Below are positions 44,768-52,438 of a stretch of 64,000 nucleotides of DNA, piece by piece. Both the position numbers and the translations under genes were made by a program. The stretch comes from UBA9676 sp036522155 (GTDB taxonomy: Bacteria; Actinomycetota; Actinomycetes; Streptosporangiales; Streptosporangiaceae): positions 29,897-93,896 of the forward strand of contig DATDGI010000227.1 in NCBI GenBank assembly GCA_036522155.1, given 5' to 3'. The notes beneath the pieces are model-generated. The model was not told the origin of the DNA, ran no database searches, and was given only the letters and a program-made list of their open reading frames with translations. Numbering within the stretch: position 1 is the first letter of the stretch; every line of letters begins with the position of its first letter.

Positions 44768-45856
44768 TCAGGCGACCTGCCAGGTGTCCGGGCCGGCCAG
44801 CAGCGCCGCCAGGTCGCCCTCGCCCTGCTTGGCCCGGGCCTCCTCCAGCTGCGCGGCCATCATCTCGTCGTAGCTGGGGCGGGCGACCTTGCGGAACACT
44901 CCGATCGGCGTGTGGGTGAAGTCGGTGCCACCCAGCCGGGACAGCGCGAACGCGTACTCCGGGTCGGCCAGGCTCGCGTCGTGCACCAGCAGCGAGCCCT
45001 CATCCGCTCCCGCGGCCGGGGTCGCCTCCAATGATCCGTAGCGGCCGAACCGCAGGGCCTGGCTCCCGTCGGCGCCGAACCGGACCGGCTGGCCATCCTC
45101 CAGGCGGATGAGCCGGTCGTCCCGGGAGGCCGGGGCGGTCAGCGGCGCGAACGCGTCGTCGTTGAAGATCGGGCAGTTCTGGTAGATCTCGATGAACGCC
45201 GCCCCCCGCTGGTCGGCGGCGGCCTGTAGCACGCTGGTGAGGTGCTTGCGGTCGGAATCGATGGTGCGGGCCACGAAGCTGGCCTCGGCGCCGATCGCCA
45301 GCGACAGCGGGTTGAACGGGGTGTCCAGCGAGCCGAACGGGGTCGACTTGGTCACCTTGCCCAGCTCGGAGGTCGGCGAGTACTGGCCCTTGGTCAGCCC
45401 GTAGATCCGGTTGTTGAACAGCAGAATCTTGATGTTGACGTTGCGCCGCAGGGCGTGGATCAGGTGGTTCCCGCCGATCGACAGTGCGTCGCCATCGCCG
45501 GTGATCACCCACACCGACAGGTCAGGCCGGGTGGCGGCCAGGCCGGTGGCGATCGCCGGGGCCCGGCCGTGGATCGAGTGCATCCCGTAGCTGTCCACGT
45601 AGTACGGCAGCCGGGAGGAGCAGCCGATGCCGGAGACGATGACCAGATTCTCGCGCGGGATGCCCAGCTCGGGCAGGAACGCCTGGAAGGCGGCCAGGAT
45701 GGCGTAGTCCCCGCAGCCGGGGCACCAGCGCACCTCCTGGTCGGACTTGAAATCCTTGGTGGTCAGTTTCTCGTCGGCGACCGGGACCAGGGTGAGCGAG
45801 GCCGGGCGGTGGGCGGTGGCGTCCGCGCCGTCGTTGGCCATGCTGATGTCAGACAT
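44768..45856 (-). CDS. korB: 2-oxoacid:ferredoxin oxidoreductase beta subunit (KorB)
   Basis: The 362-residue thiamine-diphosphate subunit has WCPGCGDYAI near 45, GIGCSSRLPYY near 80, the ThDP motif GDGDALSIGGNH near 120 and a fourth Cys in QNCPIFNDDAF, together the ligands of its single [4Fe-4S] cluster. With KorA it oxidises a 2-oxoacid (2-oxoglutarate in characterised actinobacterial pairs) to the acyl-CoA and reduces ferredoxin. The ATG overlaps the end of korA by 8 bases. The reaction is CoA-dependent and cytosolic. Confidence 0.92.
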   Translation of the reverse strand: MSDISMANDGADATAHRPASLTLVPVADEKLTTKDFKSDQEVRWCPGCGDYAILAAFQAFLPELGIPRENLVIVSGIGCSSRLPYYVDSYGMHSIHGRAPAIATGLAATRPDLSVWVITGDGDALSIGGNHLIHALRRNVNIKILLFNNRIYGLTKGQYSPTSELGKVTKSTPFGSLDTPFNPLSLAIGAEASFVARTIDSDRKHLTSVLQAAADQRGAAFIEIYQNCPIFNDDAFAPLTAPASRDDRLIRLEDGQPVRFGADGSQALRFGRYGSLEATPAAGADEGSLLVHDASLADPEYAFALSRLGGTDFTHTPIGVFRKVARPSYDEMMAAQLEEARAKQGEGDLAALLAGPDTWQVA

Positions 45857-47720
45857 TGGCGATCACATCCTGGATGACCCCGGCCAGCTCGGCGGCCTTG
45901 AACGGCAGCCCGCGGACCCGGTTGTAGGAGATGACGTCGGCCAGATAGCGCCCGCGCAGCAGCAGTGCGAGCTGGCCGAGGTTGATCTCGGGGACCAGCA
46001 CCTTGTCGTAGGCGGCCAGCACCTCGCCCAGGTTGGCCGGGAACGGGGACAGGTGACGCAGGTGGGCCTGGGCGACCGAGCCACCGGCCACCCGGATCCG
46101 GCGGACCGCGGCGCCGATCGAGCCGAAGGTCGAGCCCCAGCCCAGGACCAGCACCCGGGCGCTGCCGTCCGGATCGTCCACCACGAGCGGGCCGATGTCG
46201 TGCGCGATGCCGTCGATCTTGGCCTGGCGCAGCCGCACCATCTTGTCGTGGTTGTCGGGGTCGTAGGAGATCGTGCCGGTCACGTCGGCCTTCTCGATGC
46301 CGCCGATCCGGTGCTCCAGCCCCGGGGTGCCGGGGATCGCCCATGGCCGGGCCAGCGTCTCCGGGTCCCGCCGGTACGGCTGGAACTCGAGCGCGCTGCC
46401 ATCCTCCGCCTGCCACTCCTTGGGGCTGGAGAACGAGAACTCGTCCCGCAGCTTGGGCAGGTCGGCGACCATCGGGATCCGCCACGGCTCAGAGCCGTTG
46501 GCCAGGTAGCCGTCGGACAGGATGATCACCGGGGTCCGGTACTTGGTGGCGATCCGGACCGCCTCGATCGCGGTGTCGAAGCAGTCGCTCGGGGTGGCCG
46601 GCGCGAGCACCGCGACGGGCGACTCGCCGTTGCGGCCGTACAGGGCCATCAGCAGGTCGGCCTGCTCGGTCTTGGTCGGCATCCCGGTGGCGGGGCCGGC
46701 CCGCTGGATGTCGCAGATGATCAGCGGCAGTTCCAGCGAGACGGCCAGCCCGATGGTCTCGGCCTTGAGCACCATGCCCGGGCCGGAGGTGGTGCTGACC
46801 CCCAGCGCCCCGCCGAACGCGGCGCCGACCGCGGCGCCCACCCCGGCGATCTCGTCCTCGGCCTGGAACGTGCGCACCCCGAACCGCTTGAGCTTGGACA
46901 GCTCGTGCAGGATGTCCGAGGCCGGGGTGATCGGGTAGGCGCCGAGGAACAGCGGCAGCCCGGACCGGCGGGACGCGGCGACCAGGCCGTAGGCGAGGGC
47001 GAGGTTGCCGGTGATGTTGCGGTAGGTGCCCGGCTTGAGGCTGGCCGGCTTGACCTCGTACTGGACCGAAAACGCCTCGGTGGTCTCGCCGTAGTTCCAG
47101 CCGGCCTGGAAGGCGGCCACGTTCGCCTTGCCGATCTCGGGCTTGCTGGCGAACTTGGACTCCAGGAAGTGGATCGTGCCTTCCAGCGGCCGGTTGTACA
47201 GCCAGGAGAGCAGGCCCAGCGCGAACATGTTCTTGGCCCGCTCGGCGTCCTTGCGGGTGATGTCGAACTCTTCCAGCGCCTTGACCGTCATCGAGGTGAT
47301 CGGCAGCGCGTGGATGTTGTAGGCCGCGAGCGACCCGTCCTCCAGCGGGCTGGCCTCGTAGCCGATCCGGCCCAGGTTGCGCTTGGTGAACTCGTCGGTG
47401 TTGGCGATGATGTCCGCGCCGCGCGGCAGGTCGCCGAGGTTGGCCTTGAGCGCCGCCGGGTTCATCGCGACCAGCACATCCGGCGCATCGCCGGGGGTCA
47501 GGATGTCGTGGTCGGCGAAATGGAGCTGGAAGCTGGAGACGCCGGGCAGGGTGCCGGCTGGCGCGCGGATCTCGGCCGGGAAGTTCGGCAGGGTGGAAAG
47601 GTCATTCCCGAAGGTGGCCGTCTCCTGAGTGAAACGGTCACCCGCGAGCTGCATGCCATCACCAGAGTCGCCGGCGAAACGGATGATGACACGATCGAGT
47701 TGATGGACCTGCTTGGCCAC
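45849..47720 (-). CDS. korA: 2-oxoacid:ferredoxin oxidoreductase alpha subunit, gamma-alpha fusion (KorA)
   Basis: The 623-residue subunit fuses an N-terminal gamma domain (GDSGDGMQLAGDRFTQETAT near 18) to an alpha domain (GAYPITPASDILHELSKL near 255), as in actinobacterial KorA. The GTG start at 47720 follows AGGAGG by 10 bases; that ribosome-binding site is immediately followed by CCTCCT, so the leader can pair with itself. Upstream on this strand is a perfect -10 TATAAT (47970-47975), implying a leader of about 240 bases that contains the CRP-like site. It is divergent from the NuoB/C/I fragment. Confidence 0.92.
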   Translation of the reverse strand: MAKQVHQLDRVIIRFAGDSGDGMQLAGDRFTQETATFGNDLSTLPNFPAEIRAPAGTLPGVSSFQLHFADHDILTPGDAPDVLVAMNPAALKANLGDLPRGADIIANTDEFTKRNLGRIGYEASPLEDGSLAAYNIHALPITSMTVKALEEFDITRKDAERAKNMFALGLLSWLYNRPLEGTIHFLESKFASKPEIGKANVAAFQAGWNYGETTEAFSVQYEVKPASLKPGTYRNITGNLALAYGLVAASRRSGLPLFLGAYPITPASDILHELSKLKRFGVRTFQAEDEIAGVGAAVGAAFGGALGVSTTSGPGMVLKAETIGLAVSLELPLIICDIQRAGPATGMPTKTEQADLLMALYGRNGESPVAVLAPATPSDCFDTAIEAVRIATKYRTPVIILSDGYLANGSEPWRIPMVADLPKLRDEFSFSSPKEWQAEDGSALEFQPYRRDPETLARPWAIPGTPGLEHRIGGIEKADVTGTISYDPDNHDKMVRLRQAKIDGIAHDIGPLVVDDPDGSARVLVLGWGSTFGSIGAAVRRIRVAGGSVAQAHLRHLSPFPANLGEVLAAYDKVLVPEINLGQLALLLRGRYLADVISYNRVRGLPFKAAELAGVIQDVIANV

Positions 47721-47886
47721 GATAGGAGGACCTCCTCGGCGCGCCGCGGGCGGGCGCCGGTGCCGGCGTAGGTCCGTGTGCGCTGCCCCAAAGCCTCACT
47801 GGCCTTTGGGTTCTGGATTTTGGACGTCGTTAGGTTACCCGCGCGGCCGGGTCGCGGGAGGTCGTACACAACTGCTTGAACAGGAC

Positions 47887-47902
47887 TGTGACGCAGATCG
47901 CA
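47887..47902. promoter_or_regulatory. CRP-like site with one mismatch
   Basis: TGTGACGCAGATCGCA differs from TGTGA-N6-TCACA at one base (A to G in the second arm). It lies between the divergent korA and NuoB-like genes. Weaker than the two perfect sites, but in the same respiratory context. Confidence 0.45.
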
Positions 47903-47950
47903 TTTGCCATGCCGGAGCCGGACTCCCTAGCCCCGGGCACTCCCCACCTG

Positions 47951-47989
47951 TATGACAGTTCCGCGCTCAATTATACCCTTCATGTCATA
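47951..47989 (-). promoter_or_regulatory. korA promoter -10 enclosed by an inverted repeat
   Basis: On the minus strand TATAAT (47975-47970) is a perfect -10. It is flanked by TATGACA (47951-47957) and TGTCATA (47983-47989), perfect 7-base arms 25 bases apart. No good -35 is present at the usual distance, which suggests an activator-dependent promoter. Confidence 0.5.
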
Positions 47990-48111
47990 GGACGCGTGGC
48001 CGTGGCGGCCGGTTCACGGAACTTTTGCAAACCTTTGCGGGCACGCCCGTTCCGGCGGGTCCGTCCGGTCGGCCCGGCGCTGGCCAGCCGGCGCCTGGCT
48101 AGGCTGTCGGC

Positions 48112-48570
48112 ATGGCTGCGGTGGACCTGCCGGCCCCCCGCCTGGGAGGTGCCGGGAGCGGCTGGGGCGTCGCTGTTTTCGACGCTGGCGGGGCGTGCGC
48201 GCTCCGGGTGTTCGACGCCGGGCTGGCCTGCTGTGCCGTCGAGGTCGCGGCCGCGCTCCGGCGCTGGCAGGCGCAGGCCCCGGCGGGCGCGCCCGGGGAG
48301 ATGCTCAACGTCTTCGTCGTGGCCGGCACCGTGACCGACAAACTGGCCCCGTTCGTGCTGGCCGCCTACCAGCAGACGCCGGAGCCACGGCGGGTGCTGT
48401 CGTTCGGCGCCTGCGCCAACAGCGGGGGCCCGTACTGGGACTCGTACTGCGTCACCAAGGGGGTGGACCAGTTCGTCCCGGTGGACGTCTATGTGCCCGG
48501 CTGCCCGCCGCGGCCGGAGGCCCTGCTCGCGGGCGTCGAAGTGCTGCTCGGCCGGGAGCCTCCGCCGTGA
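48112..48570 (+). CDS. Second NuoB-like subunit of a partial complex I cluster
   Basis: A 152-residue protein that keeps all four N2-cluster ligands: C40, C41 (GLACCAVEV), C101 (FGACANSGG) and C131 (YVPGCPPRPE). The middle is shorter and quite different from the nuo-operon NuoB (10122). It resembles NuoB-like subunits of divergent complex I and energy-converting hydrogenase families. It heads a three-gene set, is divergent from korAB, and overlaps the next gene by GTGA. With no NuoD partner encoded beside it, it must use one from elsewhere, possibly the main NuoD. Confidence 0.85.
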   Translation: MAAVDLPAPRLGGAGSGWGVAVFDAGGACALRVFDAGLACCAVEVAAALRRWQAQAPAGAPGEMLNVFVVAGTVTDKLAPFVLAAYQQTPEPRRVLSFGACANSGGPYWDSYCVTKGVDQFVPVDVYVPGCPPRPEALLAGVEVLLGREPPP

Positions 48571-49115
48571 CGCCGGAAGAGATCGCGGCGGCGGTCCGTG
48601 GTGGCCTGCCCGCGGGTGTGGGCTGCGAGCCGGATCACCGCGGGGTGCTGCTCCAGGTGCCGCCGGGGCACTGGCTGGCCGCGGTCACCTTTGCCCGGGA
48701 CCGGCTGGACTGCGCCTTCTTCGACTGGCTGACCGGGGTCGACGAGCAGGACGAGGGCTTCGCCGTGGTGGCGCACCTGTACTCGCTCACCGGCCGGCAT
48801 CACGTGCTGGTGCGGACCCTGCTGCCGCGGCCCGCGCCGCTGCTGGCCAGCGTCACCGGGGTCTACCGGGGCGCGGCCTGGCACGAGCGGGAGACGGCTG
48901 AGATGTTCGGCGTGGTCTTCGAGGGTCACCCCAACCCGGCTCCGCTGCTGCTGCCCGGCGGGTTCGAGGGGCATCCGCTGCGCAAGGATTTCGCGCTCGC
49001 GGCCCGGGCCGCGCAGGAGTGGCCCGGGGCGAAGGAACCGGGAGAGCGGGAGGCGCCCCGGGGCCGGCGACGGCTGGCCCCGCCGGGTGTGCCCGAGGGA
49101 TGGGAACCGCCGTGA
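48567..49115 (+). CDS. Second NuoC-like subunit of the partial cluster
   Basis: From GTG 48567, overlapping the previous stop, the protein has 182 residues. The 30-kDa subunit signature is intact: AAWHERETAEMFGVVFEGHP near 105-125, then LLLPGGFEGHPLRKDF. It lacks the long N-terminal extension of the main NuoC. A charged Pro/Arg-rich tail of 35 residues ends the protein. Coupled by GTGA to the NuoI-like gene. Confidence 0.85.
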   Translation: MTPEEIAAAVRGGLPAGVGCEPDHRGVLLQVPPGHWLAAVTFARDRLDCAFFDWLTGVDEQDEGFAVVAHLYSLTGRHHVLVRTLLPRPAPLLASVTGVYRGAAWHERETAEMFGVVFEGHPNPAPLLLPGGFEGHPLRKDFALAARAAQEWPGAKEPGEREAPRGRRRLAPPGVPEGWEPP

Positions 49116-49546
49116 CGGCCCGGCCGCCGGGAGAGGGCGTCCCCGGTCCCGATGCCCCCGGTCCCGATGTCCCCGCCACCGATGGCTTGCCGCCGCGCAG
49201 CCGGGGCGTGATCGCGCTGCTGGAGGAGAACTGCACGGCCTGCATGCTGTGCGCCCGGGAGTGCCCGGACTGGTGTATCTACATCGAGTCGCACAAGGAG
49301 CCTGTGCCGGGGCCGGAGCACGGCCGTCGGGTGCGCAACGTGCTCGACCGGTTCGCGATTGACTTTTCGCTCTGCATGTACTGCGGGATCTGCATCGAGG
49401 CGTGTCCCTACGACGCGCTGTTCTGGTCGCCGGAGTTCTCCTACGCCGGGACCGACATCGCGGCGCTCACCCACGAGCAGGCCCGGCTGCGGGAATGGAT
49501 GTGGGACGTGCCACTCCCGCCCGCCCCGGATCCCGGCGGCCGCTGA
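49112..49546 (+). CDS. Second NuoI-like ferredoxin subunit of the partial cluster
   Basis: From GTG 49112 the protein has 144 residues. Two complete [4Fe-4S] motifs are present: C41TACMLCARECP (C41, C44, C47, C51) and C88MYCGICIEACP (C88, C91, C94, C98), as in NuoI. The linker between them is about as long as in the main NuoI, but the C-terminal extension is missing. An extra Cys follows each side (C55). With the NuoB-like protein it makes a complete wire from a ferredoxin-type donor to an N2-type cluster. It ends the operon. Confidence 0.86.
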   Translation: MTARPPGEGVPGPDAPGPDVPATDGLPPRSRGVIALLEENCTACMLCARECPDWCIYIESHKEPVPGPEHGRRVRNVLDRFAIDFSLCMYCGICIEACPYDALFWSPEFSYAGTDIAALTHEQARLREWMWDVPLPPAPDPGGR

Positions 49547-49569
49547 CCGATCGCCCGCCCGGCGCGCGT

Positions 49570-50061
49570 TCAGCGGTAATTGACGAACTGGATCGCGAGG
49601 CCGAAGTCGCCGCCCTTGACCAGCGCGATCACGACCTGCAGGTCATCCTTCTTCTTGGCCGAGACGCGCAGTTCCTCCCCCTGCACCTGGGCGCGGACCC
49701 CCTTGGGCCCCTCGTCCCTGATGAGCTTGGAGATCCGCCGGGCGTCGTCGGCGGAGATGCCCTCCTTGAGCCCGACCCCCAGCCGGTACTCCTTGCCGGA
49801 GGCCCGCGGCTCACCGGCATCCAGGGTCTTCAGCGAGACGCCCCGCTTGACCAGCTTCTCTTTGAAGACGTCGAGCACCGCCTTGGCCCGCTCTTCGCTG
49901 TTGGCGCGGATGTCGACGGCGTGATCCCCGGACCAGGCGATGGACGCCCCAACCCCGCGGAAGTCGAACCGGGTGCCGATTTCCTTGGCGGCCTGGTTGA
50001 GCGCGTTGTCGACTTCCTGGCGGTTGAGCCGGCTCACGATGTCGAATGATGACTCGGCCAC
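49570..50061 (-). CDS. YajQ family nucleotide-binding protein
   Basis: A 163-residue protein covering the whole YajQ (DUF520) family: SFDIVSRLNRQEVDNALNQA at the N-terminus, KEIGTRFDFRG, and QVVIALVKGGDFGLAIQFVN at the C-terminus. A Xanthomonas homologue binds cyclic di-GMP; general family members bind nucleic acid or nucleotides. Normal length. No operon partners. Confidence 0.93.
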   Translation of the reverse strand: MAESSFDIVSRLNRQEVDNALNQAAKEIGTRFDFRGVGASIAWSGDHAVDIRANSEERAKAVLDVFKEKLVKRGVSLKTLDAGEPRASGKEYRLGVGLKEGISADDARRISKLIRDEGPKGVRAQVQGEELRVSAKKKDDLQVVIALVKGGDFGLAIQFVNYR

Positions 50062-50209
50062 TCCACACCTTCCTCTGACCTGCGTGCGAGCACAGTCTCA
50101 CGCGTCCCCGTTCACCGCACAGGCTCCTGGCGCGTCGAGCATACGGCGACCGAGCGGGCCCAGGACAGTCCTGAGGCCGAGCATGAGGCTCGACAGAGAA
50201 GGACCCCCC

Positions 50210-50452
50210 ATGCGGCCACTCCGTGTCGCCGCCGCCCTCGCGGTGCCTCTCCTCACCGTACTGGCGGCCGGGCTCTCCGCTTCACCGGCAGATGCCGCCA
50301 CGCACACCGTTCACACCACCGGCACGGCCGGCTGGTCAGCGACCGCTCAGCGTTCTCGACCTTCCTGGAGCCCTGACCCCGGCCCGAGCGGCCGCCCGGT
50401 CTCGCGTGTCAACCGATCCGGCGGCTTGGGCGTCCGATGCATAGAGCCATAA
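50210..50452 (+). CDS. Small secreted protein, possibly truncated
   Basis: ATG 50210 with AAGGA seven bases upstream opens an 80-residue frame. The first 29 residues are a clear signal peptide (RPLRVAAALAVPLLTVLAAG, then ASPADA-A). The mature part starts ATHTVHTTGTAGWSATAQ but soon becomes Arg/Pro/Ser-rich without recognisable sequence, so the gene may be a 5' fragment of a longer secreted protein that has decayed. Confidence 0.45.
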   Translation: MRPLRVAAALAVPLLTVLAAGLSASPADAATHTVHTTGTAGWSATAQRSRPSWSPDPGPSGRPVSRVNRSGGLGVRCIEP

Positions 50453-50711
50453 CGTGGCCGCCCGACCCCGGGCGCTGCTCCGGCTCTGGCCGTGGAAACT
50501 CCGCCTTCCCGGAGGGTCCCCGGCCAGGGCGGTGATCTCCAGCGCCCGGCCTGGCCGCCCCGTCCCGCCCATCCCCCGAGGGTGCGGGACGGGGCGGCGC
50601 CTTGCCTGGCGTCCGGGCCGCCCGGACGGCCCCCGGCCGGGCACTTCCCGCGTGCGACGAGGTGCCCGCCGGTCCGCTATCCTTCACTGTGCTGTCCACT
50701 GGGCGGCATGC

Positions 50712-50796
50712 GGCAGGTTGCCCGAGCGGCCAAAGGGAGCGGTCTGTAAAACCGTCGGCTTAGCCTACGTTGGTTCGAACCCAACACCTGCCACCA
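50712..50796 (+). tRNA. tRNA-Tyr (anticodon GTA)
   Basis: The 85-base gene folds as a class II tRNA: acceptor GGCAGGT/ACCTGCC, an anticodon loop CTGTAAA with GTA between CGGT and ACCG stems, a long variable arm and a T-arm with GGTTCGAACC. Discriminator A and a genomically encoded CCA (50794-50796) complete the 3' end. The 19-base direct repeat pair that flanks the next gene begins 94 bases downstream. Confidence 0.95.
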
Positions 50797-50889
50797 GGCA
50801 AAAGTGCTGGTCAGGGGCTCTCCAGCGCCCCTGCTTCACTCTGGGGTATGCAGCCAGAAGCCACGAAACGCCGCCGTGTGCAGGATGTC

Positions 50890-50908
50890 GTGGGGTATCC
50901 GTGGGATG
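50890..50908 (+). repeat. 19-base direct repeat, left copy
   Basis: GTGGGGTATCCGTGGGATG matches the right copy at 51831-51849 (GTGGGATATCCGTGGGATG) at 18 of 19 positions. The pair flanks the pentapeptide/DinB gene just downstream of tRNA-Tyr. Confidence 0.6.
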
Positions 50909-50978
50909 GCGCGAGGTGGATCGCGCCCAGGTCCAGGCGCCGGACAATGCTGATCAGGGCGCTCGACAAGGAGAAGTC

Positions 50979-51737
50979 ATGGCGACCTTCGCCCGGTCGG
51001 AAAACCTGCAGGGAGCGGAGTTCATCGGCGCGGACCTGCGCGGCGCACGGTTCATCGAGTCTGACCTGTCCGGCGTGGTGATGCGCGGAGTCCAGGTGGA
51101 GGGCGCGGACATCGATGCACCGTGGCTCTCCGACGGCGACAGCTTCTTGCGTGTCAACGGCGTCGACGTGATCCCATTCGTCGAGGCCGAACTCAACCGG
51201 CGCTTTCCCGGCCGCGCCGGCCGGGGCGCCGGAGACCGGGATGGTCTGCGCGCGGCCTGGGCCGCGCTCGAACGCACATGGGCCGCCACGCTCGCGCGCG
51301 TCGCGACGATGCCGGCCGGCACGGCCGGCATGCCGGTGGCCGGCGAGTGGTCGTTCGCGCAGACACTGCGGCATCTGGTCCTGGCCACGGACATGTGGCT
51401 GGGCCGTGCGATCCTGGAGATCGAGCAGCCGTTCCATCCCATCGGCCTTATGGACACCGGCACCGAGGAAGACGGCCTGGATACGTCCATCTTCGCGACC
51501 GCAACTCCGTCGTACGCCGAGGTGCTCGAGGCCCGGGCGGGCCGCGTCGCGATGGTGCGCGACTTCCTGGCCACAGCCACACCGGACGTCCTGGCCGCAA
51601 CGCGCAAGAACCCACACGATCCCGAAGGCCAGGAGACCACCCTCTCGTGTCTGCACGTGATCCTCGAGGAGGAGTGGGAGCACCACCGGTATGCCGTGCG
51701 TGACCTCGACGCGATCGAGACGAAGTACGGAGCATAA
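50979..51737 (+). CDS. Pentapeptide-repeat plus DinB-like fusion protein
   Basis: From ATG 50979 (AAGGAG five bases upstream) the protein has 252 residues. Residues 6-48 form pentapeptide repeats (LQGAEFIGADLRGARFIESD then LSGVVMRGVQVEGAD). The rest is a four-helix DinB-type domain with WSFAQTLRHLVLATDMWLGR near 120 and EEEWEHHRYAVRDLDAI at the end, supplying the metal-binding His. DinB-like proteins include thiol-dependent transferases in actinobacteria. Flanked by a 19-base direct repeat next to tRNA-Tyr. Confidence 0.8.
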   Translation: MATFARSENLQGAEFIGADLRGARFIESDLSGVVMRGVQVEGADIDAPWLSDGDSFLRVNGVDVIPFVEAELNRRFPGRAGRGAGDRDGLRAAWAALERTWAATLARVATMPAGTAGMPVAGEWSFAQTLRHLVLATDMWLGRAILEIEQPFHPIGLMDTGTEEDGLDTSIFATATPSYAEVLEARAGRVAMVRDFLATATPDVLAATRKNPHDPEGQETTLSCLHVILEEEWEHHRYAVRDLDAIETKYGA

Positions 51738-51830
51738 CGGTGACCCCGTGTTCGCCCGGTGATCCTGGCTAACTTCCCAGGGGCCGAACGATCGGGAAGG
51801 GCGGGCGCACTTTGACCTCCTCACCTAGTG

Positions 51831-51849
51831 GTGGGATATCCGTGGGATG
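51831..51849 (+). repeat. 19-base direct repeat, right copy
   Basis: Right partner of 50890-50908, 941 bases away, 93 bases past the pentapeptide/DinB stop. One mismatch. Possible attachment-site or insertion footprint. Confidence 0.6.
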
Positions 51850-51919
51850 ACCGCCCGCCGAGCCAGCCAGGCTGCCCAGGCTTTAGCAGGTCAGCGGGTC
51901 CGGGGCCAGCGGCTACTGC

Positions 51920-52438
51920 CTAGCCGGCGCTGGCGGCCAGGTCCTGGTAGGCGGGAAGGAGCTCGTCCCACCGCGCGTCGGCGTCGCGGCGCTCACGCCC
52001 GGCGAGGTGGGCGGCGAGATCTTCGGCGTGGACCTGGATCCCCGCCCCATAGGCGGCGAGCTGGTCCAGGGGCATGCCCCGTTCCTCCCAGACCAGGATG
52101 GTCTGGTCGCCGTCGGCGGTCAGCGTGACCTCAATGACATCCTCGTCCGGCTGGCCCAGTGCCATGGTCAGCAGCAGCCGCCGCGGGGGCTCGCACGCTT
52201 CCACGCGCCCAGTGCCTTCCGATCCGCTGGCAAAAAAGCGAAAGCGGAACTCACCGCCGAGGCGGAGGTCGCCCTCGACCTCGCCCATCCAGCGGGCCAG
52301 GCGGCCGGGGTCAGTGAGTGCCGACCACAGGTCGCCGATATCGGTGCCGTAGCGGTCTTCGATGCGCACGACGCCCTTGCCATCTGCTGACCGCAGGCTG
52401 CCCAGGATGCGGCCGCTCCCACGTGCATTGCCGGTCAT
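51920..52438 (-). CDS. SRPBCC/AHSA1-like protein
   Basis: From ATG 52438, overlapping the ArsR stop (ATGA), 172 residues. Typical AHSA1/SRPBCC features: IGDLWSALTDPGRLARWMGE near 40, LGGEFRFRF, RLLLTMALGQPDEDVIEVTL, and a C-terminal helix. It is the usual partner of an ArsR regulator in actinobacteria. Such proteins bind small hydrophobic ligands or act as cochaperone-like domains; ligand unknown. Confidence 0.88.
   Translation of the reverse strand: MTGNARGSGRILGSLRSADGKGVVRIEDRYGTDIGDLWSALTDPGRLARWMGEVEGDLRLGGEFRFRFFASGSEGTGRVEACEPPRRLLLTMALGQPDEDVIEVTLTADGDQTILVWEERGMPLDQLAAYGAGIQVHAEDLAAHLAGRERRDADARWDELLPAYQDLAASAG

Larger units (their letters stand above)
47721..48111. other. Divergent regulatory region between korAB and the NuoB/C/I fragment
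   Basis: The 391-base gap contains the CRP-like near-match (47887-47902), an inverted repeat TATGACA/TGTCATA (47951-47957 and 47983-47989) enclosing the korA -10, and a TTTGC direct repeat (TTTTGCAAACCTTTGC around 48020). A frame starting at 47876 runs into the NuoB-like gene in another phase, and its sequence is not protein-like. Confidence 0.5.

Noticed and set aside
47724..47736. AGGAGGACCTCCT next to the korA start as an RNA switch
   Set aside because: The arms are nearly contiguous, so only a weak short hairpin can form; noted as an odd ribosome-binding site but not enough for a regulatory claim.
47876..48334. A plus-strand frame starting near 47876 and overlapping the NuoB-like gene
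   Set aside because: It spans the divergent promoter region and then continues in the wrong phase through the NuoB-like gene with Arg-rich sequence.
49940..50209. Upstream extension of the small secreted protein frame (50210)
   Set aside because: It overlaps YajQ on the other strand, and the signal peptide with its ribosome-binding site starts cleanly at 50210.
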